Assembly: GCF_029961185.1 (NCBI RefSeq)
Contig: NZ_JASBQQ010000001.1
Location: 786,552-850,551, forward strand
Length of the DNA stretch: 64,000 bases
Reading direction: 5' to 3'
Source of the DNA: Albidovulum aestuarii
GTDB taxonomy: Bacteria > Pseudomonadota > Alphaproteobacteria > Rhodobacterales > Rhodobacteraceae
The notes under the pieces are model-generated. The model made no database searches. It was not told where the DNA came from and saw only the letters and a list, made by a program, of their open reading frames with translations. The position numbers and the translations under genes were made by a program. Within the stretch, counting starts at the first letter, position 1. Each line of letters opens with the position of its first letter. Of the stretch, positions 53,869 to 62,504 are shown piece by piece.

Positions 53869-55004
53869 GTTATCTTGAGTACAACGTCAAGACGGTGCCA
53901 ACGGGTCTGCGCAAGGTACTGCATGTGAACTGGCCACTCGTCCTGCTTCTGGCTGCAGTCGCATCGGTCGGGTTCCTCATGCTCTATTCGGTCGCGGGCG
54001 GCCGGATCGACGTCTGGGCCGAACCGCAGATGAAACGTTTCGCAATTGGACTTGTCGGCATGCTGGCGATCGGATTCGTCCCGATCTGGTTCTGGCGAAA
54101 CGTTTCCGCAGTCGCCTATCTCGGCTCGCTTCTCTTGCTCGTGGCCGTGGAATTATTCGGCGATATCGGCATGGGCGCGCAGCGATGGCTGGAAATCGGC
54201 CCCCTGCGCCTGCAGCCGTCGGAACTGATGAAGATCGCGCTCGTGATGCTGCTTGCGGCCTATTACGACTGGCTCGACGTCAAGAAGGTGTCGCATCCGC
54301 TCTGGGTGATCATTCCGGTCGTGATGATCCTCGTCCCCACCTTCCTCGTCCTGAAGCAACCCGACCTTGGCACCGCGATCCTGCTTTTGGCCGGGGGGGG
54401 CATCGTGATGTTCGTCGCGGGCGTCAGAATTTGGTATTTCGGCACCGTCATTGCGCTTGGCGTGGCGCTGATCTTTACCGTGATCGAAAGCCGCGGCACC
54501 GACTGGCAACTGATCAAAGACTACCAGTTCCGCCGGATTGATACCTTCCTTGACCCGTCGGCAGACCCCCTTGGCGCGGGCTACAACATCACGCAGGCGC
54601 AGATCGCACTCGGCTCGGGCGGCTGGGCCGGTAAGGGCTTCATGCAGGGCACCCAGTCGCGGCTGAACTTCCTGCCGGAAAAGCACACCGACTTCATCTT
54701 CACCACGCTTGCCGAAGAGTTTGGTTTTATCGGTGCTTTCTCTTTGCTCATGCTCTACGTCATGATCCTTCTCTTCTGTATCCAGTCAGCACTCGCCAAC
54801 CGCGACCGGTTCTCGGCGCTTCTGATCCTGGGGATCAGCAGCACCTTCTTCTTGTTCTTCATGGTGAACATGTCGATGGTGACAGGGCTGATGCCCGTTG
54901 TCGGCGTGCCGCTGCCACTTGTGTCCTATGGCGGAACGGCGATGATCATCCTTTTGGCCGGGTTCGGCCTTGTGCAAAGCGCCCATATCCACCGTCCGAG
55001 GTAA
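53865..55004 (+). CDS. rodA: Peptidoglycan glycosyltransferase RodA (SEDS)
   Basis: A SEDS protein of 379 residues with about ten membrane segments. The family motifs are RWLEIGPLRLQPSELMKIAL, LKQPDLGTAILLLAGG, GFMQGTQSRLNFLPEKHTDF and the C-terminal PLPLVSYGGTAMI. It polymerises lipid II as partner of PBP2. It overlaps mrdA by 4 bases and is followed 2 bp later by the ghrA-like gene. Confidence 0.97.
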   Translation: MSYLEYNVKTVPTGLRKVLHVNWPLVLLLAAVASVGFLMLYSVAGGRIDVWAEPQMKRFAIGLVGMLAIGFVPIWFWRNVSAVAYLGSLLLLVAVELFGDIGMGAQRWLEIGPLRLQPSELMKIALVMLLAAYYDWLDVKKVSHPLWVIIPVVMILVPTFLVLKQPDLGTAILLLAGGGIVMFVAGVRIWYFGTVIALGVALIFTVIESRGTDWQLIKDYQFRRIDTFLDPSADPLGAGYNITQAQIALGSGGWAGKGFMQGTQSRLNFLPEKHTDFIFTTLAEEFGFIGAFSLLMLYVMILLFCIQSALANRDRFSALLILGISSTFFLFFMVNMSMVTGLMPVVGVPLPLVSYGGTAMIILLAGFGLVQSAHIHRPR

Positions 55005-55005
55005 C

Positions 55006-55944
55006 ATGCCCGCCACCGTCTTTTTCGCCGCCGGTCCCGCGAACTGGGAGGAATACCGTAATCCCCTGAACGCGGCCTTCACCGCTGCGGGGCTTGATAT
55101 CGTGATGTCGGACCGGACGGATGACCCGGCTTCGGTCGACTACATCGTGTTCGCGCCGGGCGGGGTCATCGAGGATTTCGGACCTTACGTGAACTGCAAG
55201 GCGGTTCTGAACCTCTGGGCGGGGGTAGAGCGTCTGGTGACGAACCCGACCCTGACCCAGCCTCTTGCACGCATGGTCGACTGGGGCCTGACCGAAGGCA
55301 TGGAGGAATACGTGGTCGGTCACGTTCTGCGCCATCATCTGGGGATGGATGCCCATATCCATGGACAGGATGGCGTCTGGCGCAATTCGGTTCTGCCGCC
55401 TTTGGCCCGTGAACGTCCCGTCGCCATGCTGGGCCTCGGCGAACTGGGGCAGGCCTCTGCCCGCGCGCTGACCGCACTGAACTTTCCGGTGATGGGATGG
55501 AGCCGCAGCCCGAAGGCCATTGACGGCATCGAATGCCGATCGGGCGAGGACGGTCTTGCCCATGTCCTGTCGCGCGCCGAAATCGCGGTCCTGCTTCTAC
55601 CGCTGACCGAGAACACCCGCGACCTGATGAATGCCGACCGTTTGGCACTGATGCCGGAAGGTGCGGTGATCATCAATCCCGGACGCGGCCCCCTGATCGA
55701 CGATACCGCTTTGCTTGCCGCGCTCGATGAGGATCGGATCGGCCATGCCACGCTTGACGTGTTCCGTACCGAGCCGCTGCCGCCCGATCATCCCTTCTGG
55801 GCACATCCGAGGGTTACCGTGACCCCGCATATCGCGGCCGACACGCGACCGTCCAGCTCGTCTCAGGTCATTGCCGAGAACATCCGACGCGGTGAGGCGG
55901 GCGAACCCTTCCTGCACCTCGTGGACCGGTCGCGCGGATATTGA
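55006..55944 (+). CDS. ghrA: D-2-hydroxyacid dehydrogenase (glyoxylate/hydroxypyruvate reductase A-like)
   Basis: A protein of 312 residues. NAD(P) binding is GLGELGQASARALTALNFPV, catalytic Arg is in INPGRGPLID, Glu in DVFRTEPLPPDHPFW, and His in TPHIAADT. It reduces glyoxylate or hydroxypyruvate. The GhrA branch is recognised from the short N-terminal part (FAPGGVIEDFGPYVNCKAVL) and LWAGVERL. It starts 2 bp after rodA and is therefore probably co-transcribed with the cell-shape operon, although functionally unrelated. The longer open frame upstream is rodA. Confidence 0.88.
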   Translation: MPATVFFAAGPANWEEYRNPLNAAFTAAGLDIVMSDRTDDPASVDYIVFAPGGVIEDFGPYVNCKAVLNLWAGVERLVTNPTLTQPLARMVDWGLTEGMEEYVVGHVLRHHLGMDAHIHGQDGVWRNSVLPPLARERPVAMLGLGELGQASARALTALNFPVMGWSRSPKAIDGIECRSGEDGLAHVLSRAEIAVLLLPLTENTRDLMNADRLALMPEGAVIINPGRGPLIDDTALLAALDEDRIGHATLDVFRTEPLPPDHPFWAHPRVTVTPHIAADTRPSSSSQVIAENIRRGEAGEPFLHLVDRSRGY

Positions 55945-55959
55945 TGCGGCCGGGTCGGC

Positions 55960-56757
55960 CTATCTGATCTTGGGCGGTCTGGCCGGGTCCATCCCCGGTG
56001 CGGCCGGTGTTACCACCTGCGCCGTGTCGACCTCGGGCTCAGGCAGGTCGAAGCGCAACGACACCCGGGCAACGCGTGCCGTGAGTTGATCGCCCGCTCC
56101 CGGAAAGGCTACGTCGATCTCGCCCGCCTCGATCCCGGAAAAGACCAGCGCTTCGGACACCGCCTTGGCCAGCGCCGCCTCAGCCCCCTCCACAGCACCT
56201 TCAAAGGCCAGAAGATGGCCGCGCCGCCCGTCGCCGTAACTGACCGCCACCAGATGCGCGGCGCGTGCGAGCCCCGCCAACCCGGCAAGCTTGGCATCCA
56301 GCGCCGCCACGACCGCCTCAGGCAACCGCGTCGGAGCCGCGACCGATGTGATCTGCCCCTGGGCCTGTTCGGGCGTGTGATCTAGCGTTCCGGCCAGCCA
56401 GCCCAGCGCCGCTGCCGGCATCAGGAAGGTGGACGGCACCACGCCGAGATTGAGGCCAAGCCCCACACCCTCGCCTGCCAATCCCCGTGCAATTACCCGC
56501 CCCGGCAGTGCGGCATAAGGCGCGGGCGCGCCTGTAAATTCAGCCAGCCGTTCTTCTGTATCGAAGGCCAGTGCGAACCGCCCTTCGTCAAGCGGGAAAA
56601 CCTGCGGAGCGATGGTTTCACCGATCGGTTCGGCCTCCAGCAGGAGAAAGAGTTCGGCGTCGGCCAGCCGCTCATAGAATCTTAGCCGCGCCGCATCGTC
56701 CTCGGGTGCCGCCTCCATTGCCGCATGGGCGCGGTCGAGCATCGTTTCAGTCGTCAT
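55960..56757 (-). CDS. SseB-family protein
   Basis: A protein of 265 residues. The N-terminal half fits the SseB domain (LRFYERLADAELFLLLEAEP, FPLDEGRFALAFDTEERLAE), and the C-terminal half the SseB C-terminal domain (GIEAGEIDVAFPG). It is rich in Ala and Leu and has no membrane segment or signal peptide. Function unknown in this group; enterobacterial SseB is a type III chaperone, which need not apply here. Overlaps the end of the upstream UDG-like gene by 11 bases. Confidence 0.8.
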   Translation of the reverse strand: MTTETMLDRAHAAMEAAPEDDAARLRFYERLADAELFLLLEAEPIGETIAPQVFPLDEGRFALAFDTEERLAEFTGAPAPYAALPGRVIARGLAGEGVGLGLNLGVVPSTFLMPAAALGWLAGTLDHTPEQAQGQITSVAAPTRLPEAVVAALDAKLAGLAGLARAAHLVAVSYGDGRRGHLLAFEGAVEGAEAALAKAVSEALVFSGIEAGEIDVAFPGAGDQLTARVARVSLRFDLPEPEVDTAQVVTPAAPGMDPARPPKIR

Positions 56758-57343
56758 CCATCACCTCGGACAAGCGCGCCCGTGCCTCGGGCAGCAGTTC
56801 CGCCTCGAACCAGGGATTGCGTTTCAGCCAGCCGGTATTGCGCCAGGAGGGATGAGGCAAGGGAAAGACGCGCGGCGCATGGTCGCGCCAGTGCTTCACG
56901 GTTTCCGTAACGCCGCCCTTTGCCGCCGCCACGCCGAGATGCCAGCGATGCGCATAGCCGCCAACGAGGAAGGCGATCCGGACATTCGACAAGACCGACA
57001 TGACCCGTTCGTGCCAATGTTCAGCGCAGCGTTTCGGCGGCGGCAGGTCGGACCCTTTGGCGTCATAGCCCGGAAAACAGAAGGCCATCGGCACGATGGC
57101 CACCTTCTTGCTGTCATAAAAACCCTGCGGATCGAGCCCGAGCCAGTCTCTCAACCGGTCGCCAGACGGATCGGTGAAGGGCTGACCGCTGTCATGCACC
57201 CGCGCGCCCGGCGCCTGCCCGGCGATCAGCACCCGCGCCGAGGGGCGAAACCAGACCACGGGGCGCGGTTCGTGCGCCGTCGCGGTCCGCGCGAAATCCT
57301 CGGCACAGAGACGGCAGGCGGATATGTCGTCGGTCAGAGCCAT
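56747..57343 (-). CDS. Uracil-DNA-glycosylase-family protein
   Basis: A protein of 198 residues with Cys-x2-Cys near the N-terminus (ISACRLCAEDF), the catalytic-site motif VLIAGQAPGARVHDSGQPF, and the C-terminal FPLPHPSWRNTGWLKRNPWF. This resembles the UDG superfamily branch with an iron-sulphur or Cys-rich start. It may remove uracil or related bases; the classical family-4 Cys set is not complete. ATG 57343 is preferred over GTG 57352. Divergent from the arsR-type gene. Confidence 0.85.
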   Translation of the reverse strand: MALTDDISACRLCAEDFARTATAHEPRPVVWFRPSARVLIAGQAPGARVHDSGQPFTDPSGDRLRDWLGLDPQGFYDSKKVAIVPMAFCFPGYDAKGSDLPPPKRCAEHWHERVMSVLSNVRIAFLVGGYAHRWHLGVAAAKGGVTETVKHWRDHAPRVFPLPHPSWRNTGWLKRNPWFEAELLPEARARLSEVMDDD

Positions 57344-57393
57344 GGCCCGCACTCTGCCGCGACGCCCAGGTCAGGAAAAGGCGCAATCACGTT

Positions 57394-57413
57394 ATTTCGA
57401 TGTTTATCGAAAT
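57394..57413. promoter_or_regulatory. Inverted repeat, candidate ArsR-type operator 1
   Basis: ATTTCGAT-GTTT-ATCGAAAT, perfect 8-bp arms, 41 bp before the ATG of the ArsR-type gene. Confidence 0.55.
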
Positions 57414-57434
57414 TTCTCTTGTGCGACTCAATCA

Positions 57435-57452
57435 TTTCTATAATTCTAGAAA
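57435..57452. promoter_or_regulatory. Inverted repeat, candidate ArsR-type operator 2
   Basis: TTTCTA-N6-TAGAAA, ending 1 bp before ATG 57454. The AT-rich palindrome resembles the operators of ArsR/SmtB repressors. Confidence 0.6.
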
Positions 57453-57453
57453 C

Positions 57454-57792
57454 ATGAAACATATGACCACCGATGACCTTTCCGTCGAAATCGCCGCCTC
57501 GACCTTCGCGGCGCTTGGTTCCGAACAACGGCTCGCCGTCCTGCGCACACTGGTGCGCGCGGGGCCGGACGGGCTGACGATCGGCACGCTGGGTGAACGC
57601 GCGGGCGTGACCGGATCGACATTGACCCACCACATGAAGATCCTCGCCCAAGCCGGTCTGGTGACACAGACAAAACAGGGTCGGTCGATCATCTGCGCGG
57701 CCGTGGCCTACGAACAGGTCCGGGCCTTGTCGCGATTTCTTCTCAACGAATGCTGTGCCGACAGCGGCCAACCGGGGCACCATCATGGCTGA
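57454..57792 (+). CDS. ArsR-family metal-type repressor
   Basis: A protein of 112 residues with the ArsR helix-turn-helix (LGSEQRLAVLRTLVRAGPDG, VTGSTLTHHMKILAQAGLVT, KQGRSIICAAVAYEQVRALS). The C-terminus carries ECCADSGQPGHHHG, a Cys-Cys and His cluster that could bind Cu, Zn or As. The start is ATG 57454, directly behind a palindrome; ATG 57463 is possible. Its stop overlaps the permease start by 8 bases. It probably represses this two-gene unit and is released by metal. Confidence 0.88.
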   Translation: MKHMTTDDLSVEIAASTFAALGSEQRLAVLRTLVRAGPDGLTIGTLGERAGVTGSTLTHHMKILAQAGLVTQTKQGRSIICAAVAYEQVRALSRFLLNECCADSGQPGHHHG

Positions 57793-58825
57793 GACCACCC
57801 ATTCCCACGACCACGGCCATTCGCGGCTGCCGGTTGACGGGGCCTGGATCGCGCTGGCGGTTCTGCTGGCCGCTGTCACAATCTTCGACTTGCCCGCGCT
57901 GTGGCCAACCATCCGCTTCACCGGAGGTGCGCTTTTATCGACCGCTCCATTCATCGGCTTCGCCGTCCTGGCCATCGGCTATCTGAAGGCGACCGGTGCG
58001 GAAGCGCTGGTTGCCCGCGCCTTCGAGGGGCGCGAGACGCGGATGATCGTGCTTGCAGCCCTGATGGGCGGGCTCGCGCCCTTCTGCTCCTGCGAGGTCA
58101 TCCCGTTCATCGCGGCGCTTCTTGCCCTTGGCGCGCCCCTGAGTGCAGTGATGGCTTTCTGGCTGGCATCCCCTCTGATGGACCCGGCGATGTTCGCGAT
58201 CACGGCGGGTACGCTCGGCTTCGGCTTTGCCCTCGCCAAGACGGCGGCGGCTATCGGGCTGGGACTCATGGGCGGGTTCGGAACGATGGCTTTCGCGTCA
58301 ACTCCCGTCTTCCGCGATCCCCTTCGCAAGAAACCGGCACCGGCCTGCGGAAGCTCTTGCTGCGGCACGGAAAAGCCCATGTCGGGCAAGCCGGTTTGGC
58401 GGTTCTGGAGTGATCCGGACCGACGCGACACATTCCGTTCGGCCGCCACCGAAAACGCCGTTTTCCTTCTGAAATGGCTGACACTGGCCTATGCGGTCGA
58501 GGCAGTGATGATTCGCTATGTCCCAGCCGACTGGATCGCGGGCGTACTTGGCGGCAGCGGCATCGGTCCCATTGTCCTTGGCGCACTGGTCGGCGCACCC
58601 GCCTATCTCAACGGCTATGCCGCCGTGCCGCTTGTTGACGCACTCCTGGAACAGGGCATGTCGAACGGTGCGGCGATGAGTTTCATGCTCGCTGGCGGCG
58701 TCAGCTGCATCCCGGCCGCCATCGCCGTCTGGGCGCTCGTGAAACCCCGCATCTTCGCCGCCTATCTCGGCTATGCTTTCGCGGGTTCCGTCATTGCCGG
58801 GCTGGTCTGGCAGGCCATCGCCTGA
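57785..58825 (+). CDS. SO_0444-type Cu/Zn (or As) efflux permease
   Basis: A protein of 346 residues with about eight membrane segments in two halves. The signature is LAPFCSCEVIPFI (Cys101, Cys103), repeated partly as AGGVSCIPAA in the second half. The N-terminus is His-rich (HSHDHGHSR), and a cytosolic or periplasmic loop has CGSSCCG. The family (DUF318/ArsP-like permeases) exports metals or organoarsenicals; coupling to a Cys/His-rich ArsR suggests Cu/Zn. Translationally coupled with the repressor. Confidence 0.82.
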   Translation: MAETTHSHDHGHSRLPVDGAWIALAVLLAAVTIFDLPALWPTIRFTGGALLSTAPFIGFAVLAIGYLKATGAEALVARAFEGRETRMIVLAALMGGLAPFCSCEVIPFIAALLALGAPLSAVMAFWLASPLMDPAMFAITAGTLGFGFALAKTAAAIGLGLMGGFGTMAFASTPVFRDPLRKKPAPACGSSCCGTEKPMSGKPVWRFWSDPDRRDTFRSAATENAVFLLKWLTLAYAVEAVMIRYVPADWIAGVLGGSGIGPIVLGALVGAPAYLNGYAAVPLVDALLEQGMSNGAAMSFMLAGGVSCIPAAIAVWALVKPRIFAAYLGYAFAGSVIAGLVWQAIA

Positions 58826-58840
58826 CGTGTCCACGACCGT

Positions 58841-58899
58841 TGCTCCTAGGCCTGTTTTCCGATAAGTCCGGGAAAACAGGGCCAAAGCGGGAGGGGGCA
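58841..58899 (+). promoter_or_regulatory. Structured 5' leader of nhaA that can mask the ribosome-binding site
   Basis: A perfect 10-bp stem CCTGTTTTCC (58851-58860) and GGAAAACAGG (58871-58880), extended by GG/CC. Upstream GCTCC (58842-58846) can pair with GGAG of the Shine-Dalgarno stretch GGGAGGGGG (58889-58897). The arrangement just before the nhaA ATG resembles a translational riboswitch; lithium/sodium-responsive nhaA motifs are known, but a match cannot be decided by eye. Confidence 0.55.
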
Positions 58900-58904
58900 C
58901 GCGT

Positions 58905-60158
58905 ATGTATCGCGTCTGGAATTACGTCACCAACTATTCTCTGCTGTTGATCGCCGGGGCCCTGATCGCGCTGATCTGGGCCAATATCGACGCGTCGAGT
59001 TACCATCAGTTCGTCGATTTCGTGATCGTCGATCACTTCTTCATCGGCCATGCACATGAGGAAGGCGGCCACATCACCCGGACGCTGACGCTGCACTACC
59101 TCGTCAACGACATCGGCATGGCCTTCTTCTTCGCCATCGCAGCGAAGGAAGTGTGGGAGGCGATCATCCTCGAAAACGGCTCTCTGCGCGGTAAGAAGGC
59201 GATGACGCCCCTGATCGCGACCGCAGGCGGCATGTTCGGCCCGATCGCCGTGTATCTTGGCCTCGCCGCTGTTCTGGGTGTCTATGAGACGGTGAGCCGT
59301 GGCTGGGCGATCCCGACCGCCACCGATATCGCGTTTTCGTACCTCGTTGGCCGCATGGTCTTTGGCGCCGGACACCCGGCGATCCGCTTCCTTCTGCTGC
59401 TGGCTATTGCCGACGATGCGGCGGGGCTGATCATCCTGGCGATCTTCTATCCATCTGGTGATCTTGCACCGGAATGGCTGATCCTGTCCTTCGGCGCGGC
59501 CTTTGCCGTCTTCGTGCTGGCCAACTGGCTACCGCGTCGCCTTGACCGGGGCAACCAGTTGCGCCCGAACTCCACCTGGGTTCGGCAGAAGCTGTCGTTC
59601 TGGCCCTATCTCATCGCCGGCTGCCTGAGCTGGTACGGTTTTCAGGAATCGGGCATCCACCCCGCGCTTGGCCTTCTGCCCATCGTGCCGGCGATCCCGC
59701 ATGCTGATCGCGCCTTCGGTATCTTCGCCGAGGCCGAGCAGTATCTCACCGACCTTCTGAACTGGATCGAGCATCATCTGAAATACCCGGTGGAGTTTGT
59801 CCTGTTCTTCTTCGGTCTACTGAACGCGGGCGTGGAGTTTTCGGCGATTGCCGAGCCGACGTGGCTGGTGCTCCTGGGGCTGATCATCGGCAAGCCTGTC
59901 GGTATCTTCCTGTTCGGCTGGTTCGCCGCCTATCCGATGAAACTCGGCCTGCCGCAGGGCATGCGGTCGGTCGACCTCGTCGTAATCGGTTTCGTCGCCG
60001 CCATCGGCTTCACCGTTGCGCTCTTTGTCGCCTCGGTCGCCTTCCCGGCCGGACCGGTTCAGGATGCCGCCAAGATGGGTGCGCTCTTCTCCTTCGGCGC
60101 GGCGGTCCTGTCCATCATTGCGGGTAAGGCCTTCCGGGTCGAGAAGGTCAACGGCTGA
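58905..60158 (+). CDS. nhaA: Na+/H+ antiporter NhaA
   Basis: A protein of 417 residues with about 12 membrane segments. The ion-binding Asp pair is Asp170-Asp171 in LLAIADDAAGLI, with WAIPTATDIAFSYLVGR upstream and GIHPALGLLPIVPAIPH. A hydrophilic insertion (residues 258-290) is longer than in E. coli NhaA. It exports Na+ (and Li+) for H+ and controls internal pH. ATG 58905 has GGGAGGGGG upstream, inside a structured leader. A GC-rich hairpin follows. Confidence 0.95.
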   Translation: MYRVWNYVTNYSLLLIAGALIALIWANIDASSYHQFVDFVIVDHFFIGHAHEEGGHITRTLTLHYLVNDIGMAFFFAIAAKEVWEAIILENGSLRGKKAMTPLIATAGGMFGPIAVYLGLAAVLGVYETVSRGWAIPTATDIAFSYLVGRMVFGAGHPAIRFLLLLAIADDAAGLIILAIFYPSGDLAPEWLILSFGAAFAVFVLANWLPRRLDRGNQLRPNSTWVRQKLSFWPYLIAGCLSWYGFQESGIHPALGLLPIVPAIPHADRAFGIFAEAEQYLTDLLNWIEHHLKYPVEFVLFFFGLLNAGVEFSAIAEPTWLVLLGLIIGKPVGIFLFGWFAAYPMKLGLPQGMRSVDLVVIGFVAAIGFTVALFVASVAFPAGPVQDAAKMGALFSFGAAVLSIIAGKAFRVEKVNG

Positions 60159-60163
60159 CATTT

Positions 60164-60199
60164 GCGGCACGGGCGCCCTTTAAAATGCGCCTGTGCCGC
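60164..60199 (+). terminator. GC-rich hairpin after nhaA
   Basis: GCGGCACGGGCGC (60164-60176) pairs with GCGCCTGTGCCGC (60187-60199) over 13 positions with one wobble or mismatch. It starts 6 bp after the nhaA stop. No T-run follows. Confidence 0.6.
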
Positions 60200-60288
60200 C
60201 ATAATCCGGGCAAGATGTGATTGTAGCTGCTATGTTAACGATCATCGCCTAACGATACAGGCAGGCAGAGCAGCGCCAGGGCCAACGG

Positions 60289-60939
60289 ATGCTCGAATTC
60301 GAGAATGTCAGCAAGTCCTTCTGGACCGGAAAACAGCGCAAGGTCATTCTTGATCAGGCGTCCTTCCGCGTGGAACTAGGCAATTCTTTGGGCATCCTTG
60401 CCGAGAACGGCGCGGGCAAGACCACGATCATCAACATGATGGCAGGGCTGGAAAAACCCGATGAGGGGACCGTTCGCAAATCCTGCCGCGTTTCCTTCCC
60501 GCTTGGCTTCATGGGCGGCGTTGTCGGCAAGCACACCGCCCGCGAAAACGCGCGGTTCATTGCCCGTCTCTACGGGCTCGACCCCGACTATGTGGAGGCG
60601 TTCAGCCGTTGGCTCTGCGGGATCGAGGAGTACTTCGACATGCCGGTCGGAACATTCAGTTCCGGGATGAAGCAGCGGTTCACGTTCTCGCTTCTGCTCG
60701 CCATGGAATTTGATATCTACCTGATCGACGAAGGGATGCCCGGTACGACAGATGTGGAGTTCAACCGTAAGGCGGGTACGGTTCTGCGCGACCGGCTCAA
60801 GACGGCAACTGTAATCGTCGTCTCGCATCAGGCCGCGACGTTGGAAAAGTTCTGCCGCAGTGCCGCTGTGTTACGACACGGCCGGTTGCACATGTTCGAT
60901 ACACTGGAAGAAGCGAAACGGATGTACGACTATGCTTAA
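60289..60939 (+). CDS. kpsT: Polysaccharide export ABC transporter ATP-binding protein (KpsT-like)
   Basis: A protein of 216 residues. Walker A is GILAENGAGKTT, a variant of the usual GRNGAGKST; the signature is FSSGMKQRFTFSLLL; Walker B IYLIDEGMPG; the H-loop VVSHQ. The PSFPLGFMGGVVGKHTAREN-like stretch (FPLGFMGGVVGKHTARENAR) is typical of KpsT/Wzt-type capsule exporters. The cognate permease (KpsM) is not in this window. It overlaps the next gene by 8 bases. Confidence 0.88.
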   Translation: MLEFENVSKSFWTGKQRKVILDQASFRVELGNSLGILAENGAGKTTIINMMAGLEKPDEGTVRKSCRVSFPLGFMGGVVGKHTARENARFIARLYGLDPDYVEAFSRWLCGIEEYFDMPVGTFSSGMKQRFTFSLLLAMEFDIYLIDEGMPGTTDVEFNRKAGTVLRDRLKTATVIVVSHQAATLEKFCRSAAVLRHGRLHMFDTLEEAKRMYDYA

Positions 60940-62494
60940 AGCTCAGAGGTTTCGCATTCGTCCAAGTGACCGGCCGCCGGCAAAACCGGCCTCCGAACCG
61001 CTCGCGCCGCCCGATGATGGTTTCGGCGATCAGAAATTCCCGACGGCCGAACATCCCACGGAACCGAAAAGTTCAGCTGAGGAACTGGCCGCAATTCGCG
61101 CCGAGGGGTTGACCGGGCGCCAGCTCAGAACCGCCCGGCGCGTCGCCCAGAAGAATGGTATCGAAGCGGCCGACGATTTCGATGCGGTGCGACTGCTGCG
61201 GAAACGTGGGATCGATCCGTTCCAACCGTCGCAGGTCATGCAACTCATCGAAGGGGACCGGCCAGGTCCGGATCAGGCGGGGCGCATTCAGTTGCCTCAG
61301 ACCCTTCCCGAACAGCCGGGCGTTCCGGGCCGCCCCATTGAGCCGGATGATCGCGCATCGGCGATCCTGCAGATTCAGCGCGATATTGTCCGCCGCCGTC
61401 GCCGCAACTTCAGGATGCTGCTTGCCCGGCTTGCCGCTTTCGTACTGGTGCCGACCATCGTCGTCGGCTGGTACTATTTCAAGATGGCGACGCCCCTCTA
61501 CGCGACATACAGCGAATTCATCATCCAGCAGAGCGAAGGGCAGGCCGCGAATATCGGCTCGATGTTCCGGGGAACCCAGTTCGCCACATCGCAGGATTCG
61601 ATCAACGTCCAAGGCTATCTGCAATCGCGGGATGCCATGCTCCGTCTCGATCAAGACCATGGCTTCAAGGCGCATTTCAGCCAGCCGTCCATTGACCCGC
61701 TGCAGCGGCTGGACGCAGACGCGACGAACGAGGCCGCATACAAACTCTACAAGCGCAACGTCAAGATCGGCTACGACCCGACCGAGGGTATCATCAAGAT
61801 GGAGATCATCGCAGCCGATCCCAATGTCAGCGAAACCTTCTCCAAGGCGCTGATCGGCTATGCCGAAGAGCAGGTGGACCAGCTTTCGTCCCGGCTGCGC
61901 GAGGATCAGATGCAGGGCGCCCGCGACAGTTATGACGATGCAGAGAATAAGGTTAGCGAGGCGCAACAGCGGGTCTTGGCCCTGCAGGAGGAGTTGGGCA
62001 TCCTCGACCCGGCGACCGAAAGTGGTTCGGTGATGACGCAGATCAACGGGTTCGAAATCGAACTGCAAAAAAAGCGGCTGGAATTGCAGCAGCTTCTCGA
62101 CAACGCCCGCCCCAATCAGGCCCGCGTGAAGGGTGTGGAAGGCGACGTCCAAAGGCTTGAACAACTGATCGCGGGCCTGCGCGCGCAACTGACCGAAGGT
62201 GGCGCTGGCGGCGTCTCACTTGCACAGGTGACCGGCAAGCTGCGGATCGCCGAGGCCGATCTGCAGACCCGTCAGCTTATGCTGGCGCAGGCGCTTCAGC
62301 AGCTGGAAACTGCCCGGATCGAGGCCAATCGCCAGGTCCGCTATCTTGAACCCAGCGTCCGGCCGGTCGCCCCCGACGAGGCAACCTATCCCCGCGCTTT
62401 CGAAAACACGGTCTTGGCCTTTCTGATCTTCGGTGGCATTTACCTCGTGATGTCACTGACCGCCTCGATCCTGCGGGAACAGGCGACCTCGTAA
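60932..62494 (+). CDS. kpsE: Capsule polysaccharide export inner-membrane protein (KpsE-like)
   Basis: A protein of 520 residues. A long N-terminal cytoplasmic part (about 165 residues, Pro- and Arg-rich) precedes TM1 (MLLARLAAFVLVPTIVVGWY). The periplasmic domain starts with the Wzz-like PLYATYSEFIIQQSEG and has a long coiled coil (residues 330-475). TM2 is VLAFLIFGGIYLVMSLTASI. Standard KpsE lacks such a long N-terminal segment. ATG 60932 overlaps the kpsT stop. It bridges inner and outer membrane for polysaccharide export. Confidence 0.85.
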   Translation: MLKAQRFRIRPSDRPPAKPASEPLAPPDDGFGDQKFPTAEHPTEPKSSAEELAAIRAEGLTGRQLRTARRVAQKNGIEAADDFDAVRLLRKRGIDPFQPSQVMQLIEGDRPGPDQAGRIQLPQTLPEQPGVPGRPIEPDDRASAILQIQRDIVRRRRRNFRMLLARLAAFVLVPTIVVGWYYFKMATPLYATYSEFIIQQSEGQAANIGSMFRGTQFATSQDSINVQGYLQSRDAMLRLDQDHGFKAHFSQPSIDPLQRLDADATNEAAYKLYKRNVKIGYDPTEGIIKMEIIAADPNVSETFSKALIGYAEEQVDQLSSRLREDQMQGARDSYDDAENKVSEAQQRVLALQEELGILDPATESGSVMTQINGFEIELQKKRLELQQLLDNARPNQARVKGVEGDVQRLEQLIAGLRAQLTEGGAGGVSLAQVTGKLRIAEADLQTRQLMLAQALQQLETARIEANRQVRYLEPSVRPVAPDEATYPRAFENTVLAFLIFGGIYLVMSLTASILREQATS

Positions 62495-62504
62495 GGAGCC
62501 GGAA

